From NCBI GenBank assembly GCA_964631965.1, contig CAZWAR010000003.1:1-64000 (forward strand): a DNA stretch of 64,000 bases. Direction: 5' to 3'. Both the position numbers and the translations under genes were made by a program. This DNA comes from CAIQPS01 sp964631965. Lineage in GTDB: Bacteria > Actinomycetota > Thermoleophilia > RBG-16-64-13. Shown one piece after another: positions 8,463-18,375 of the stretch (within the stretch, counting starts at the first letter, position 1; the number at the start of each line of letters is the position of its first letter). The notes under the pieces are model-generated. The model made no database searches. It saw only the letters and a program-made list of their open reading frames with translations, and was not told where the DNA came from.

Positions 8463-8966
8463 CTACGCTTTCGGCTGGTCTCCGGCCGGTCGGTCGAGGT
8501 TCTTCACCAGGTTCGCCATCTCCAGAGCCGAAACGGCTGCGTCCCAGCCCTTGTTGCCCGACTTCGTGCCGGCCCGCTCCACCGCCTGTTCAATGGTGTC
8601 CGTCGTGAGCACACCGAAGATCACCGGGACCCCGGCGTCCAACTGCACCTTGGCCACGCCTTTTGCCACTTCGGAGGCCACATAGTCGAAGTGCGGCGTC
8701 GAGCCCCGGATAACCGCGCCCAGACAGATGACCGCGTCGTAGCGCTTGGTCGCTGCGAGACGCTGGGCTATCACCGGGATCTCGAACGCCCCGGGCACCC
8801 AGGCCACGTCGATATCAGCCCCTTCGGTACCATGACGCGTGAGGCAGTCCCAGGCTCCGGAAAGCAGCTTGCTGCTGATGAACTCGTTGAACCTGCTGAC
8901 GACCATGGCGAAGCGAAGCCCTTCACCGTTCAGAAAACCCTCGAACACCAGCCCTTTGCTATCCAT
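8463..8966 (-). CDS. ribH: 6,7-dimethyl-8-ribityllumazine synthase
   Basis: 167 residues. Condenses 5-amino-6-ribitylamino-uracil with 3,4-dihydroxy-2-butanone 4-phosphate. Seen: RFNEFI near residue 25, VPGAFEIP (57-64) and GAVIRGSTPHFDYV (83-96) with the catalytic His92. Last gene of ribD-ribE-ribBA-ribH; it overlaps the ribBA end by 8 nt. Controlled by the FMN riboswitch upstream of ribD. Confidence 0.97.
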   Translation of the reverse strand: MDSKGLVFEGFLNGEGLRFAMVVSRFNEFISSKLLSGAWDCLTRHGTEGADIDVAWVPGAFEIPVIAQRLAATKRYDAVICLGAVIRGSTPHFDYVASEVAKGVAKVQLDAGVPVIFGVLTTDTIEQAVERAGTKSGNKGWDAAVSALEMANLVKNLDRPAGDQPKA

Positions 8967-10218
8967 CGCCCTCGTCCTTTCGCTCGACTTCCGGGTATTG
9001 CAGTCCCTGATGGTGCAGGATGTGGCCCATCTTCTCTCTCTTGACCCGCAGGTAGTTCAGGTTCGCCCGGGTCGGCCTCATCTCGAGCGGTACACGCTCG
9101 GTGATGGTGAGCCCATAGCCCTCCAGCCCCACCAGCTTCCTCGGGTTGTTGGTCATGATCCTGATGGTGGTGAGCCCCAGGTCAACCAGGATCTGGGCAC
9201 CGATACCGTAATCGCGAAGGTCGGGGGCGAAACCCAGCTCCACGTTCGCCTCCACCGTATCCAGCCCCTGTTCCTGGAGTTCGTACGCACGAAGCTTGTT
9301 GAGCAGCCCGATGCCCCGGCCCTCCTGCCGCATGTACAGAAGGACGCCGGCCCCCTCCTGCTCGATCCGCTCGAGAGCGGCCTGCAACTGATCGCCGCAG
9401 TCGCAGCGCATGGAGTGGAAGACGTCTCCAGTGAGACATTCCGAGTGCACCCGTACGAGGATATTCTCTTTCCCGGCCACGTCGCCCTTGACCAGGGCCA
9501 GGTGCTGCCCGCCGTCGAGAAGACTCTCGTATCCGTGCCCGACGAAATCTCCAAACCGCGTGGGCATCTGCACCAGCGCCGCTCGCTTGACGAGCTTCTC
9601 GGTCCTTCGCCGGTAGCGGATGAGGTCGGCCACGGTGATCATCTTGAGCCCGTGGCGCCCGCAGTATCGCATGAGATCGGGCACGCGGGCCATGGTTCCG
9701 TCTTCGTTCATGACCTCACAGATGACGCCCGCCGGAATGAGACCTGCAAGCCGGGCGAGGTCCACGGCAGCCTCGGTCTGCCCCGTCCGGCTCAGCACCC
9801 CACCAGGCCGGGCGATGAGTGGGAACACGTGGCCCGGCTGGACGAGATCTTCCGGCCGGCTCCGCGGATCGATGGCCACCCGTATGGTATGCGCACGGTC
9901 GGCCGCGGATATCCCGGTGGTCACGCCCTCCCTGGCTTCGATCGACACCGTGAAGGCCGTGCCGAAGCGCGACGTGTTGGAACGTACCATGGGGCGTAGG
10001 TGCATGTCCTCCGCCCGCTCCTCGGTGATGGAGAGACAGATGAGACCCCGGCCGTGAGCGGCCATGAAGTTCACCGACTCCGCCGTCACGAACTGAGCGG
10101 CCATGGTCAGGTCGCCCTCGTTCTCCCGGTCCTCGTCGTCGACCACCACCACCATGCGGCCGTTCCTGATCTCCTCGATCGCCTCCTCGATGGTGGCAAA
10201 GCCTTGTCCTTCAGTCAT
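8959..10218 (-). CDS. ribBA: Bifunctional 3,4-dihydroxy-2-butanone-4-phosphate synthase / GTP cyclohydrolase II
   Basis: 419 residues. The N-terminal RibB domain (about 1-200) has DDEDRENEGDL (27-37), the Mg and substrate loop. The C-terminal RibA domain has VHSECLTGD followed by the CDCG zinc cysteines and GRGIGLLNKLRAYELQ. It supplies both precursors of the pathway from ribulose 5-phosphate and GTP. ATG at 10218 is chosen because AGGAGGA lies 9 nt upstream; the in-frame TTG at 10239 overlaps ribE. Confidence 0.97.
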   Translation of the reverse strand: MTEGQGFATIEEAIEEIRNGRMVVVVDDEDRENEGDLTMAAQFVTAESVNFMAAHGRGLICLSITEERAEDMHLRPMVRSNTSRFGTAFTVSIEAREGVTTGISAADRAHTIRVAIDPRSRPEDLVQPGHVFPLIARPGGVLSRTGQTEAAVDLARLAGLIPAGVICEVMNEDGTMARVPDLMRYCGRHGLKMITVADLIRYRRRTEKLVKRAALVQMPTRFGDFVGHGYESLLDGGQHLALVKGDVAGKENILVRVHSECLTGDVFHSMRCDCGDQLQAALERIEQEGAGVLLYMRQEGRGIGLLNKLRAYELQEQGLDTVEANVELGFAPDLRDYGIGAQILVDLGLTTIRIMTNNPRKLVGLEGYGLTITERVPLEMRPTRANLNYLRVKREKMGHILHHQGLQYPEVERKDEGDG

Positions 10219-10235
10219 ACTGAACGATCCTCCTA

Positions 10236-10901
10236 TCAAGCGAACCCTTGTTCGCGAAGAAATTCCTCTGTCAACCCGGCGGCGCCGGGGCCTTCGTCTC
10301 CCGCCGCGTGAGAGAGTGTCTGCAGCGCTTGCAGAACGTACCGGGCGAGCACATCCACTTCCAGGTTCACGCGCTGCCCCGCCCTCACTCCGCGCAGGGT
10401 GGTCTCGGCCAGTGTGTGCGGGATGATGCCGACCGTGAACGCATCACCGGTCACCTGCATCACCGTGAGGGAGATCCCATCGACGGCGATCGATCCCTTG
10501 GCTGCCACGGCGCCCGCTACCTCGGCCGGCAGCGAGAGTTCCACCTCCCGGGCGATCCCCGCCTGTCTCATCCCCCGCACCACCGCAACTGCGTCGACGT
10601 GACCGAGCACCAGGTGACCCCCCAGCCGGTCCCCCCAGCGTAGGGACCGCTCCAGGTTCACCAGCGAACCGGGCTCCGCTTGACCGAGCGTGGTGCGGGA
10701 AAGGGTCTCCGGCATGCACTCCACGACGAAGCCGTCACCATCCAGACTGACGACCGTGAGACAGGCTCCGCTCACCGCGATAGAGTCCCCGATCTTCGTG
10801 CCGTCCAGCACGGCCGCGGCGCGCACGCTCAGCTTTCCTCCCGCCGGGCTCCGTTCGAGGCGCCGAACCACTCCTACCTCTTCGACTAGTCCCGTGAACA
10901 T
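10236..10901 (-). CDS. ribE: Riboflavin synthase, alpha chain
   Basis: 221 residues starting MFTGLVEEVG, the invariant N-terminus. Two internal beta-barrel repeats are visible, with CMPETLSRTTL in the first and IPHTLAETTL in the second. It dismutates two lumazines to riboflavin. The ATG at 10901 shares its A with the ribD TGA stop, so translation is coupled. ORF extension upstream to 10943 overlaps ribD and is not used. Confidence 0.97.
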   Translation of the reverse strand: MFTGLVEEVGVVRRLERSPAGGKLSVRAAAVLDGTKIGDSIAVSGACLTVVSLDGDGFVVECMPETLSRTTLGQAEPGSLVNLERSLRWGDRLGGHLVLGHVDAVAVVRGMRQAGIAREVELSLPAEVAGAVAAKGSIAVDGISLTVMQVTGDAFTVGIIPHTLAETTLRGVRAGQRVNLEVDVLARYVLQALQTLSHAAGDEGPGAAGLTEEFLREQGFA

Positions 10902-12082
10902 CAGTACACGTCCCTGGTGTAGCCGGTCATGAGCACGTCGCACCCGCTCCTCTCCACCTCGACCTCGCGAAGTGACAGGGCGTCTCCCATGAGCTGAGGG
11001 CCCTCACTCCACAGCGCTCCACGGTGTTCGGTCCCCGGGGCCAGCTTCGGACACAAGAAACAGGCCACCTTGTCGATGAGACCCTCAGCCCACCAGGCGC
11101 CGGCCAGGCGCCGGCCTCCCTCGAGCAGGACGCTCTGCACCCCTCGGGCGGCAAGTTCGGTCGCCACAGCCACCGGCTCGGGGTTGCCCTCCGGTCCGGA
11201 GGCCACCGTCACAACGCCGACTCCAAGGGCCCGCAGCCTGGTGGCGGCCTCGTCCGCGCCCGGGTCCCCGCCGACCACCAGCACAGGTCCTTCCGTCACG
11301 CTCCGCACCAGGGCGGCCTCCGTCGGGAGAGCCCCAGCCCGACCGACCACGACCCGTAGGGGTTGGTGGCAAGGATCGACATTGCGCGCGGTGAGTAGGG
11401 GGTCGTCCGCACGGGCCGTGCCAGCTCCAACCACCACCGCGTCGCTCCACGAACGCCAGCGGTGCACGAGTTGCCGGCTCTCAGCGCTCGATATCCAGCG
11501 AGAGTTGCCGCTGTCGGTGGCCAGACGACCATCGGCGGTCATGGCGTACTTATAGGTGACGAACGGCAGTCCGGTGGCCACCATCTTTCGCAACGCGTCG
11601 TTCTGTCGCTTCATCCGGCGCTCGAACTCGCCTTCCGCACAGTCCACCGTCAGGCCGGCCTCACGCAGCAGCGCCAGACCGCGCCCGTTCACCCCGGGCG
11701 TCGGGTCCACGGCCCCGACGACCAAGCGCGAGAATCCTGCGGCCACGAGGGCCGTGGTGCAGGGAGGCGTCCGGCCGAATGTGCAACAGGGCTCCAAGGT
11801 GACGTACATGGTGGTGCCTTCGCACGCGACACGAGCAGCCGCATGGTCGAGCGGGACGTTCGGGGCGGCGCTGCCCCCCGCCCGGAGGACGGCGTCCTTC
11901 ATGGCGGCTATCTCCGCATGGTCCTTCCCGGGACCGGCGTGATAGCCCTCGCCCACGACGTGGGCATCCCGCACGATCACCGCCCCCACGACCGGGTTGG
12001 GACTCGTGCAGCCCCGGCCTTTTTCGGCCAGGGCGAAGGCCCGTTCGAGCATCAGGATGTCATGCGCCTCTAGAGCAGACAT
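10901..12082 (-). CDS. ribD: Bifunctional diaminohydroxyphosphoribosylaminopyrimidine deaminase / 5-amino-6-(5-phosphoribosylamino)uracil reductase
   Basis: 393 residues. The N-terminal zinc deaminase has HAE (55-57) and LEPCCTFGRTPPC with zinc cysteines near 99 and 108. The C-terminal NADPH reductase domain has FVTYKYAMTADGR and VLLEGGRRLAGAW. It catalyses the second and third steps of riboflavin synthesis. Compared with most RibD proteins there is an extra segment of about 20 residues (70-90) between the HAE and PCxxxGRTPPC motifs. ATG at 12082 has AGGGG 5 nt upstream, inside a hairpin. Confidence 0.96.
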   Translation of the reverse strand: MSALEAHDILMLERAFALAEKGRGCTSPNPVVGAVIVRDAHVVGEGYHAGPGKDHAEIAAMKDAVLRAGGSAAPNVPLDHAAARVACEGTTMYVTLEPCCTFGRTPPCTTALVAAGFSRLVVGAVDPTPGVNGRGLALLREAGLTVDCAEGEFERRMKRQNDALRKMVATGLPFVTYKYAMTADGRLATDSGNSRWISSAESRQLVHRWRSWSDAVVVGAGTARADDPLLTARNVDPCHQPLRVVVGRAGALPTEAALVRSVTEGPVLVVGGDPGADEAATRLRALGVGVVTVASGPEGNPEPVAVATELAARGVQSVLLEGGRRLAGAWWAEGLIDKVACFLCPKLAPGTEHRGALWSEGPQLMGDALSLREVEVERSGCDVLMTGYTRDVY

Positions 12083-12085
12083 TAA

Positions 12086-12113
12086 GACCCCTCAGCCTCA
12101 TGGCCCAGGGGTC
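12086..12113 (-). promoter_or_regulatory. Hairpin sequestering the ribD ribosome binding site
   Basis: Perfect 7-bp arms (12107-12113 and 12086-12092) with a 14-nt loop. The 3' arm on the transcript contains the AGGGG Shine-Dalgarno of ribD. It lies 24 nt after the FMN riboswitch, so it probably acts as the expression platform by hiding the ribosome binding site. TTA, not a U-tract, follows, so a transcription terminator is less likely. Confidence 0.65.
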
Positions 12114-12136
12114 CGCAGAGCGATGGCGTACGCTCC

Positions 12137-12247
12137 GGTCTTCTCTCCTCCAGACTGTACTGTCGGCCCAGGGATTCCACCTGGTCTGCCCCTGAGGGCT
12201 CGCGGGCTGTCACCGCCGGTAGGGAATTTCACCCGACCCCGAAGACC
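12137..12247 (-). promoter_or_regulatory. FMN riboswitch (RFN element)
   Basis: The strictly conserved RFN core is present on the minus strand: CTTCGGGG at the 5' side, GTGAAATTCCCTACCGGCGG, AGCCCGCGAGC, then GGTGGAATCCC, GCCGACAGT and AGTCTGG. P1 is formed by seven complementary bases (12241-12247 with 12137-12143). It lies between rpe and ribD and should lower ribDEBAH expression when FMN is abundant. Confidence 0.97.
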
Positions 12248-12377
12248 AACTACTGAATCGCACCCGCAGGTGCAGCGGGAAATCTACCACAACCCGGACC
12301 AAGCCGTCATGTGCGGCCCCTCCGATCCTGCCCTGCCCTGCTCGGGCAGGCCGGCCCGTCCCGCGACCGATCCCCGG

Positions 12378-13073
12378 TCAGGCCGCAGCGTCCCCCGCCA
12401 TGAGCGCCTGCAGCAGCCTGGCCTCGTCTCCCGGGTCTTCCGCTCCAAACACGGCCGAACCAGCCACGATCCAGTCGGCACCCAACTCGACCACCTCCCG
12501 GATGTTCGAGCGGTTGACCCCCCCATCAACCTCGATGGCGGCCTCCGGCCGGATCATAGCCCGCACGAGGGGCACCTTCCTCAGCGCAGCGGGGATGAGC
12601 TTCTGTCCGCCGAAGCCCGGGTTCACGGTCATCACCAGCACCAGATCCACGAGGGAGGCCACGTCTCTGATGGCGGAGACCGGAGTGCCGGGATTGAGCG
12701 CGACACCCGCCCCTGCGCCCCTTCCCTTGATCATCTCGACAGCATGGTAGAGCCCCGTGCTCGCCTCGGCATGGATGCTCAGCACATCGGCGCCTGCATC
12801 GGTGAACTCGTCAACGAACTGCTCGGGATTCTCGATCATCAGATGCACCGAGAGCAGGCCGCCGCGGTCGTGGACCGACGGAGCGATGGAGGCGACAACA
12901 GCCGGTCCCATCGTCAGGTTCGGGACGAAATGACCGTCCATGACATCGCAATGGATGACGCGCACGCCGGCGTCCATCACCTGGGCGATCTCGTCACCCA
13001 AGCGGGAGAAGTCCGCCGACAGAATCGATGGGAGCAGGTGGACTTCCCGATAGACGGCCGCCGGCACCGTCAT
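12378..13073 (-). CDS. rpe: Ribulose-phosphate 3-epimerase
   Basis: 231 residues from ATG at 13073; the longer frame overlaps fmt. TIM-barrel epimerase of the pentose phosphate pathway, interconverting ribulose 5-phosphate and xylulose 5-phosphate. Seen: LLPSILSADFSRLG (13-26), HCDVMDGHFVPNLTMGP (41-57; metal His and Asp) and VDGGVN near the C-terminus. It follows fmt by 25 nt. Its substrate also feeds RibB, which may explain the location just upstream of the rib operon. Confidence 0.97.
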   Translation of the reverse strand: MTVPAAVYREVHLLPSILSADFSRLGDEIAQVMDAGVRVIHCDVMDGHFVPNLTMGPAVVASIAPSVHDRGGLLSVHLMIENPEQFVDEFTDAGADVLSIHAEASTGLYHAVEMIKGRGAGAGVALNPGTPVSAIRDVASLVDLVLVMTVNPGFGGQKLIPAALRKVPLVRAMIRPEAAIEVDGGVNRSNIREVVELGADWIVAGSAVFGAEDPGDEARLLQALMAGDAAA

Positions 13074-13098
13074 GCGCCCTTTCCTTCCCCTCGGAGAC

Positions 13099-14085
13099 TC
13101 ATCCTCCACCCTCCTCCGGAAAACATGCGCCCGTGATCGGAGTGATGCTCGCCCCCAGCCGGCCGCGATATCCACGAACGAATTCGGCCGCCGTCATCCG
13201 CCCCCTCCCGTCCGGCTGCAGGCTCAGTATCTCCACAACCCCTTCCGTGCATCCCAGGAACAACCGGGTGGGGGTCGCTTCGATCGCCCCCGGCCGGCCG
13301 ACGGCCGGGACGGCGTCCGCGGGCGTCTCCATGCCGAGAACGCCGTACGGCCAGGTGCGCCACACCTTGAACCGGACACCCCCGCACGCGACCCGGGCGC
13401 CCACCCGCGGGCTGAGGGCGCGCACCTGATCGTGGACCGCACGCGCGGAGCACGCCGGGTTCAGGAAACAGTCCTCCTGGCACAGCTTCTCCGCGTAGAC
13501 GCTCTCCCCGTCCTGTTCCGTCCAGACAACCGTGCCATCCTCTATCCCTGTCAGCACTTGGTCGACGCCTCTGGCTCCGAGAAAGGCGAGGGCGCGGGCC
13601 AGCGTACCGGCGTCGTCCCACAGGCTTATCGACAAAGAGGTCTTGAGCGCCCAAGGGCCGGCATCTAAGGCCTCGACCACCCGCATGACGCTGACGCCCG
13701 TACACTCCTCGCCAGCCGCAAGGGCTCGCTCGATGGGGGCGGCGCCCCGGTAGGCCGGCAGCAGCGAGGCGTGGATGTTGATGCACGGAACGGAGTCGAG
13801 CAGATTCCTTCGCAGGATCTGGCCGAAAGCAGCCACCACGAGCACCGCCGCCCCGGAAGTCCGTACCTGTTCGACGACTGCGGGAGCGTTGATGTCCTCG
13901 GGCTGGATGAGGTCCAACCCGAGGCGTCCGGCGGCGGCCGCCGCCGCAGGCGCGGCCGCCCGTCTTCCTCTTCCCACCGGGCGGTCCGGCTGAGAGATCA
14001 CGAGGGTTGGGCGGCGTCCCAGCCCGACCAGGTCCTCGAGGGTCCAGGCCGCGAAGTCTGGAGAGCCTGCGAAGGCGAACTTCAC
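13099..14085 (-). CDS. fmt: Methionyl-tRNA formyltransferase
   Basis: 328 residues. Transfers a formyl group from 10-formyl-THF to initiator Met-tRNA. Seen: NIHASLLPAYRGAAPI (103-118) with catalytic Asn and His, and ALDAGP for the catalytic Asp. An Ala-rich stretch at about 43-52 replaces part of the usual linker after the RGR segment. The C-terminal tRNA-binding domain is present. It overlaps the def stop by 4 nt; def-fmt coupling is widely conserved. Confidence 0.96.
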   Translation of the reverse strand: MKFAFAGSPDFAAWTLEDLVGLGRRPTLVISQPDRPVGRGRRAAAPAAAAAAGRLGLDLIQPEDINAPAVVEQVRTSGAAVLVVAAFGQILRRNLLDSVPCINIHASLLPAYRGAAPIERALAAGEECTGVSVMRVVEALDAGPWALKTSLSISLWDDAGTLARALAFLGARGVDQVLTGIEDGTVVWTEQDGESVYAEKLCQEDCFLNPACSARAVHDQVRALSPRVGARVACGGVRFKVWRTWPYGVLGMETPADAVPAVGRPGAIEATPTRLFLGCTEGVVEILSLQPDGRGRMTAAEFVRGYRGRLGASITPITGACFPEEGGG

Positions 14086-14630
14086 CTGTCGGTCTCAAGC
14101 GCGCGCTCGCGGAGTTCCTTCAAAGCGCGCCGCCTCTCCTCAGGGGTTGCTCGGTCCAGTATCAGACGGCCCTCGAGATGGTCGATCTCGTGCTGCATGA
14201 TCCGGGCCACCAGTCCGGATGCCTCCAGCTCGATGGGCGTACCTCCCAGATCCTGGGCCGTGACCACCACCTCGTTGGCACGTTCCACTTCGACGGTGCA
14301 CCCCGGCACCGAGAGGCAACCTTCCCCGGTAGTGTTGCATTCCTCCGAGCGGGAGATTATCTGTGGATTCACGAACACGTGCTCCGCCTCTTCGTGTTCC
14401 GGATCCCTCCACACCATGATGCGGCTCAGCACTCCAATCTGCGGGGCGGCCAAGCCGACCCCCTCTTCCCGACGCATCACCTGCAGCATGGTGTCGGCCA
14501 GTTTCTCCAGGCGCGAGTCGAACGCGGTGATGGCATGGGTCTGTTGTCGGAGAGCGGGATCCCCAAACGTGCGCAGGCGCTCGAGTGGAACCTGCGGGCT
14601 CTGCTCCTTCTCTCGTTCCCTCCGTGCCAT
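14082..14630 (-). CDS. def: Peptide deformylase
   Basis: 182 residues. The three PDF motifs are intact: GVGLAAPQIG (57-66), EGCLS (103-107) and HEIDH (147-151), giving the Cys-His-His metal site and catalytic Glu. It removes the N-formyl group from nascent proteins. Downstream of priA (25 nt) and overlapping fmt by 4 nt. Confidence 0.97.
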   Translation of the reverse strand: MARREREKEQSPQVPLERLRTFGDPALRQQTHAITAFDSRLEKLADTMLQVMRREEGVGLAAPQIGVLSRIMVWRDPEHEEAEHVFVNPQIISRSEECNTTGEGCLSVPGCTVEVERANEVVVTAQDLGGTPIELEASGLVARIMQHEIDHLEGRLILDRATPEERRRALKELRERALETDR

Positions 14631-14655
14631 CGTGACCTTTCTGCCCCTCGTATAG

Positions 14656-16974
14656 TTACCCGAAAGATAGCGGATCGACGTCTGCCGATAGGACGACGCC
14701 CCGGCGCCGGTAAGGCTCTTCGAGCTGCGCCAGCGCCTGCCTTATTATAGTCCGCGCCCGCTCACCTTGGCGGGCCGCCACCATGATCTGCCAGCGATGC
14801 CGTCCCCGGAGACGGGGCAGCGGCGCAGGGCCGTGCAGCTCGCCATTAGGAAAGTACGTCGCCATTCTCTCCACCAAGTGCCGAGCCGCTGCTTGGGCCT
14901 TGAGCGCGTCGGGCGACGACGTGACGAGCCGGACGAGCTCCGCGTAGGGTGGATAACCCAACCTCTGCCGCATCGCCAGTTCCTCGCGGTAGAAGGCTTC
15001 TTCCTCTCCGGCCAGAGCCATGCGGATGCAGGGCACGTCGGGATTCGCGGTTTGCACTAGGACTCGACCGGGGCGCTCTGCACGACCGGCTCGCCCCGCC
15101 ACCTGGGTCAGCAGCTGGAACGTCCGCTCGGAGGCCCGGAAGTCGGGCACATAGAGACCCACGTCCGCGTCGGCGACGACGACCAGCGTCACATTAGGGA
15201 AATCGTGCCCCTTGGCCACCATCTGGGTGCCGACAAGCACCCCGGGCCGCGATGCCCCGAACGCTTCCAGCACAGCCTGAGTCTTCGCTCCGCTCCCCAT
15301 GACGTCGGAGTCCATCCGAAACACCTGCTCACCCGGCACCAAGGTCCGCAACTCGCCGTCCAAGCGCTCGGTACCCGGAGCCGCTCTGGTGAGCGGCGCT
15401 TCCCCACACGAGGGACAGGCCGGTGGCTGCGCGTAGCCCCGGCCGCAGTGGTGGCAGAGCAACCTCTGCTCTCCCTTGTGGAAGGTGAGAGAGAGTTCGC
15501 AGTCGGCGCACATCAGGACGTGACCGCACGCTTCGCAGTGGACGTAGCCGGCGTACCCTCTCCGGTTGAGCAGGATGATCGCCTGCTCCCCGTTGCGGAG
15601 GACCTCCGCCAGCGCCTGCCGGGAGCGCGCCGCGAGCAGGAGACCGGCGCCCTGGCGCCTCATGTCCACCACTTCGACCTCCGGAGGCGCTCCAGCAGCC
15701 CGCCGGGACAGCCGGATGCGCTCGTCGGAACAGGCCATGCGCTCCACTGCGGGGGTCGCGCTCCCCTCGAGCAGAAGGCCACCCCTCGGCCGTAGCCGCA
15801 TCTCGGCGACAGTCCTCACCCGGTAGCGAGGCTCCTCTTCCTGCTTGTAGGAGCTGTCGTGCGCCTCGTCGACGATGATGAGTCCCAATTCCTGCACGGG
15901 GGCGAACACCGCTGAGCGCGCCCCCACAACCACGGTTGCCTCCCCGGCGGCCACGCGCCGATACTCCCTCGCCCTCTCCCCGGGAGCAAGCCCACTGTGG
16001 AACACGCCTACCCGGTGTCCGAACCGAGCTTTCACTCGCCGGATGGTCTGCGGCGTGAGCGCGATCTCCGGGACCAGGAGTATGGTTCCTTTCCCGCCCG
16101 CGAGCGCGTGCTCCATCACCCGCAGATACACCTCCGTCTTCCCGCTGCCTGTGACCCCCCACAGAAGCCGCTCCGCATACTCAGGCCGATCCAGGACGGT
16201 AGTCAGGGCCTCGATCGCCAGGTCCTGCTCCGGCCACGGCACAACCACCTGACCGGCTTGCCGGGCTGCATCCTCCCCGCCTTCCTCTTTGCCGACCATT
16301 CTCTCGGCCGGGCCGCTGCCAACCGCGGGTGGGGCCGCAGAGGACCCTTCCTCGACCGGCGGCGCAGACCGCGCCTCGAGGAGCCCTTTCGCCTCCAGGG
16401 CGGCGACCACCCTCCGCCCGACGCCGGCCGCCTCGCAGAGCGCAGCCTTGCGCATACCCGAGGGAGGAACGGCCTCCCACGCCACCCGTTGCTTCGCGGT
16501 CAACCCGGCGATCAACTCGGAGTCGGCTCCGGGCGTCGGGAACACGTGATCCTTGCGGACTCTCGTCCTCGAAGCTCTACCGCTCGCCGCTCCAATAGGC
16601 GCCACCAGCCGCAGGCACGATTCCAGGGAACACAGGTACCGTGTAGACATGTGCGACGCCAACTCGAGGAGGTCCACAGGTATGGAGTCGGGACCGACGC
16701 TCTCGACGGACCGCAATCCCTCGAGCGGCACCTGCATCGACTGCCGGTCCGCGGTCGCTTCCCCGCCGCAGTTCGCGGCATCCAGCGTCTCGAGCACCAC
16801 GGCCCGCACCGTCCGCCGGCCGAACGGGACCGTCACGATGGAGCCGCGCACCACCGCCCCGGCGACGTCCTCGGGTACGACATAGTCGAACTGCCGGTGG
16901 CCGAGGTGGTGCAGCCGCAGCAACGGGACGACCCGGGCCACGAGCCCTTTATGCTCGGCCGCGCTGGAAGCCAC
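14656..16974 (-). CDS. priA: Primosomal replication-restart helicase PriA
   Basis: 772 residues. The 3'-DNA-binding and winged-helix regions (about 15-205) are followed by a Ser/Pro-rich linker, then the helicase core with Walker A GVTGSGKT (273-280), DEAH, and VAGRAGRAERPG (motif VI). Eight cysteines in CxxC pairs (within CEACGHVLMCADC and CHHCGRGYAQPPACPSC) form the zinc-binding insert. PriA reloads the replisome at repaired forks. It lies 73 nt downstream of metK. Confidence 0.96.
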   Translation of the reverse strand: MASSAAEHKGLVARVVPLLRLHHLGHRQFDYVVPEDVAGAVVRGSIVTVPFGRRTVRAVVLETLDAANCGGEATADRQSMQVPLEGLRSVESVGPDSIPVDLLELASHMSTRYLCSLESCLRLVAPIGAASGRASRTRVRKDHVFPTPGADSELIAGLTAKQRVAWEAVPPSGMRKAALCEAAGVGRRVVAALEAKGLLEARSAPPVEEGSSAAPPAVGSGPAERMVGKEEGGEDAARQAGQVVVPWPEQDLAIEALTTVLDRPEYAERLLWGVTGSGKTEVYLRVMEHALAGGKGTILLVPEIALTPQTIRRVKARFGHRVGVFHSGLAPGERAREYRRVAAGEATVVVGARSAVFAPVQELGLIIVDEAHDSSYKQEEEPRYRVRTVAEMRLRPRGGLLLEGSATPAVERMACSDERIRLSRRAAGAPPEVEVVDMRRQGAGLLLAARSRQALAEVLRNGEQAIILLNRRGYAGYVHCEACGHVLMCADCELSLTFHKGEQRLLCHHCGRGYAQPPACPSCGEAPLTRAAPGTERLDGELRTLVPGEQVFRMDSDVMGSGAKTQAVLEAFGASRPGVLVGTQMVAKGHDFPNVTLVVVADADVGLYVPDFRASERTFQLLTQVAGRAGRAERPGRVLVQTANPDVPCIRMALAGEEEAFYREELAMRQRLGYPPYAELVRLVTSSPDALKAQAAARHLVERMATYFPNGELHGPAPLPRLRGRHRWQIMVAARQGERARTIIRQALAQLEEPYRRRGVVLSADVDPLSFG

Positions 16975-17047
16975 GTCTCCTCCAACCGCTCAAGATCGGG
17001 CGCGCCCGCATACCGACGCGCCGCCGGCCAGACGGCAGCCTCTCCGG

Positions 17048-18256
<1,209 letters not shown>

Positions 18257-18375
18257 CGCTCTTGACCTCCGAGACTCTACTTATCGCCAGGGGCACGCAA
18301 GCGGCCGCCCCTCGAAACGCCGTCGGCACACTGTAGCAGATGAAGCGGACACCCAGGCGGTGCCCCATGCGTCCA

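Noticed and set aside
18257..18375. SAM riboswitch upstream of metK
   Set aside because: The gap is short and lacks SAM-I, SAM-II or SAM-IV conserved cores.
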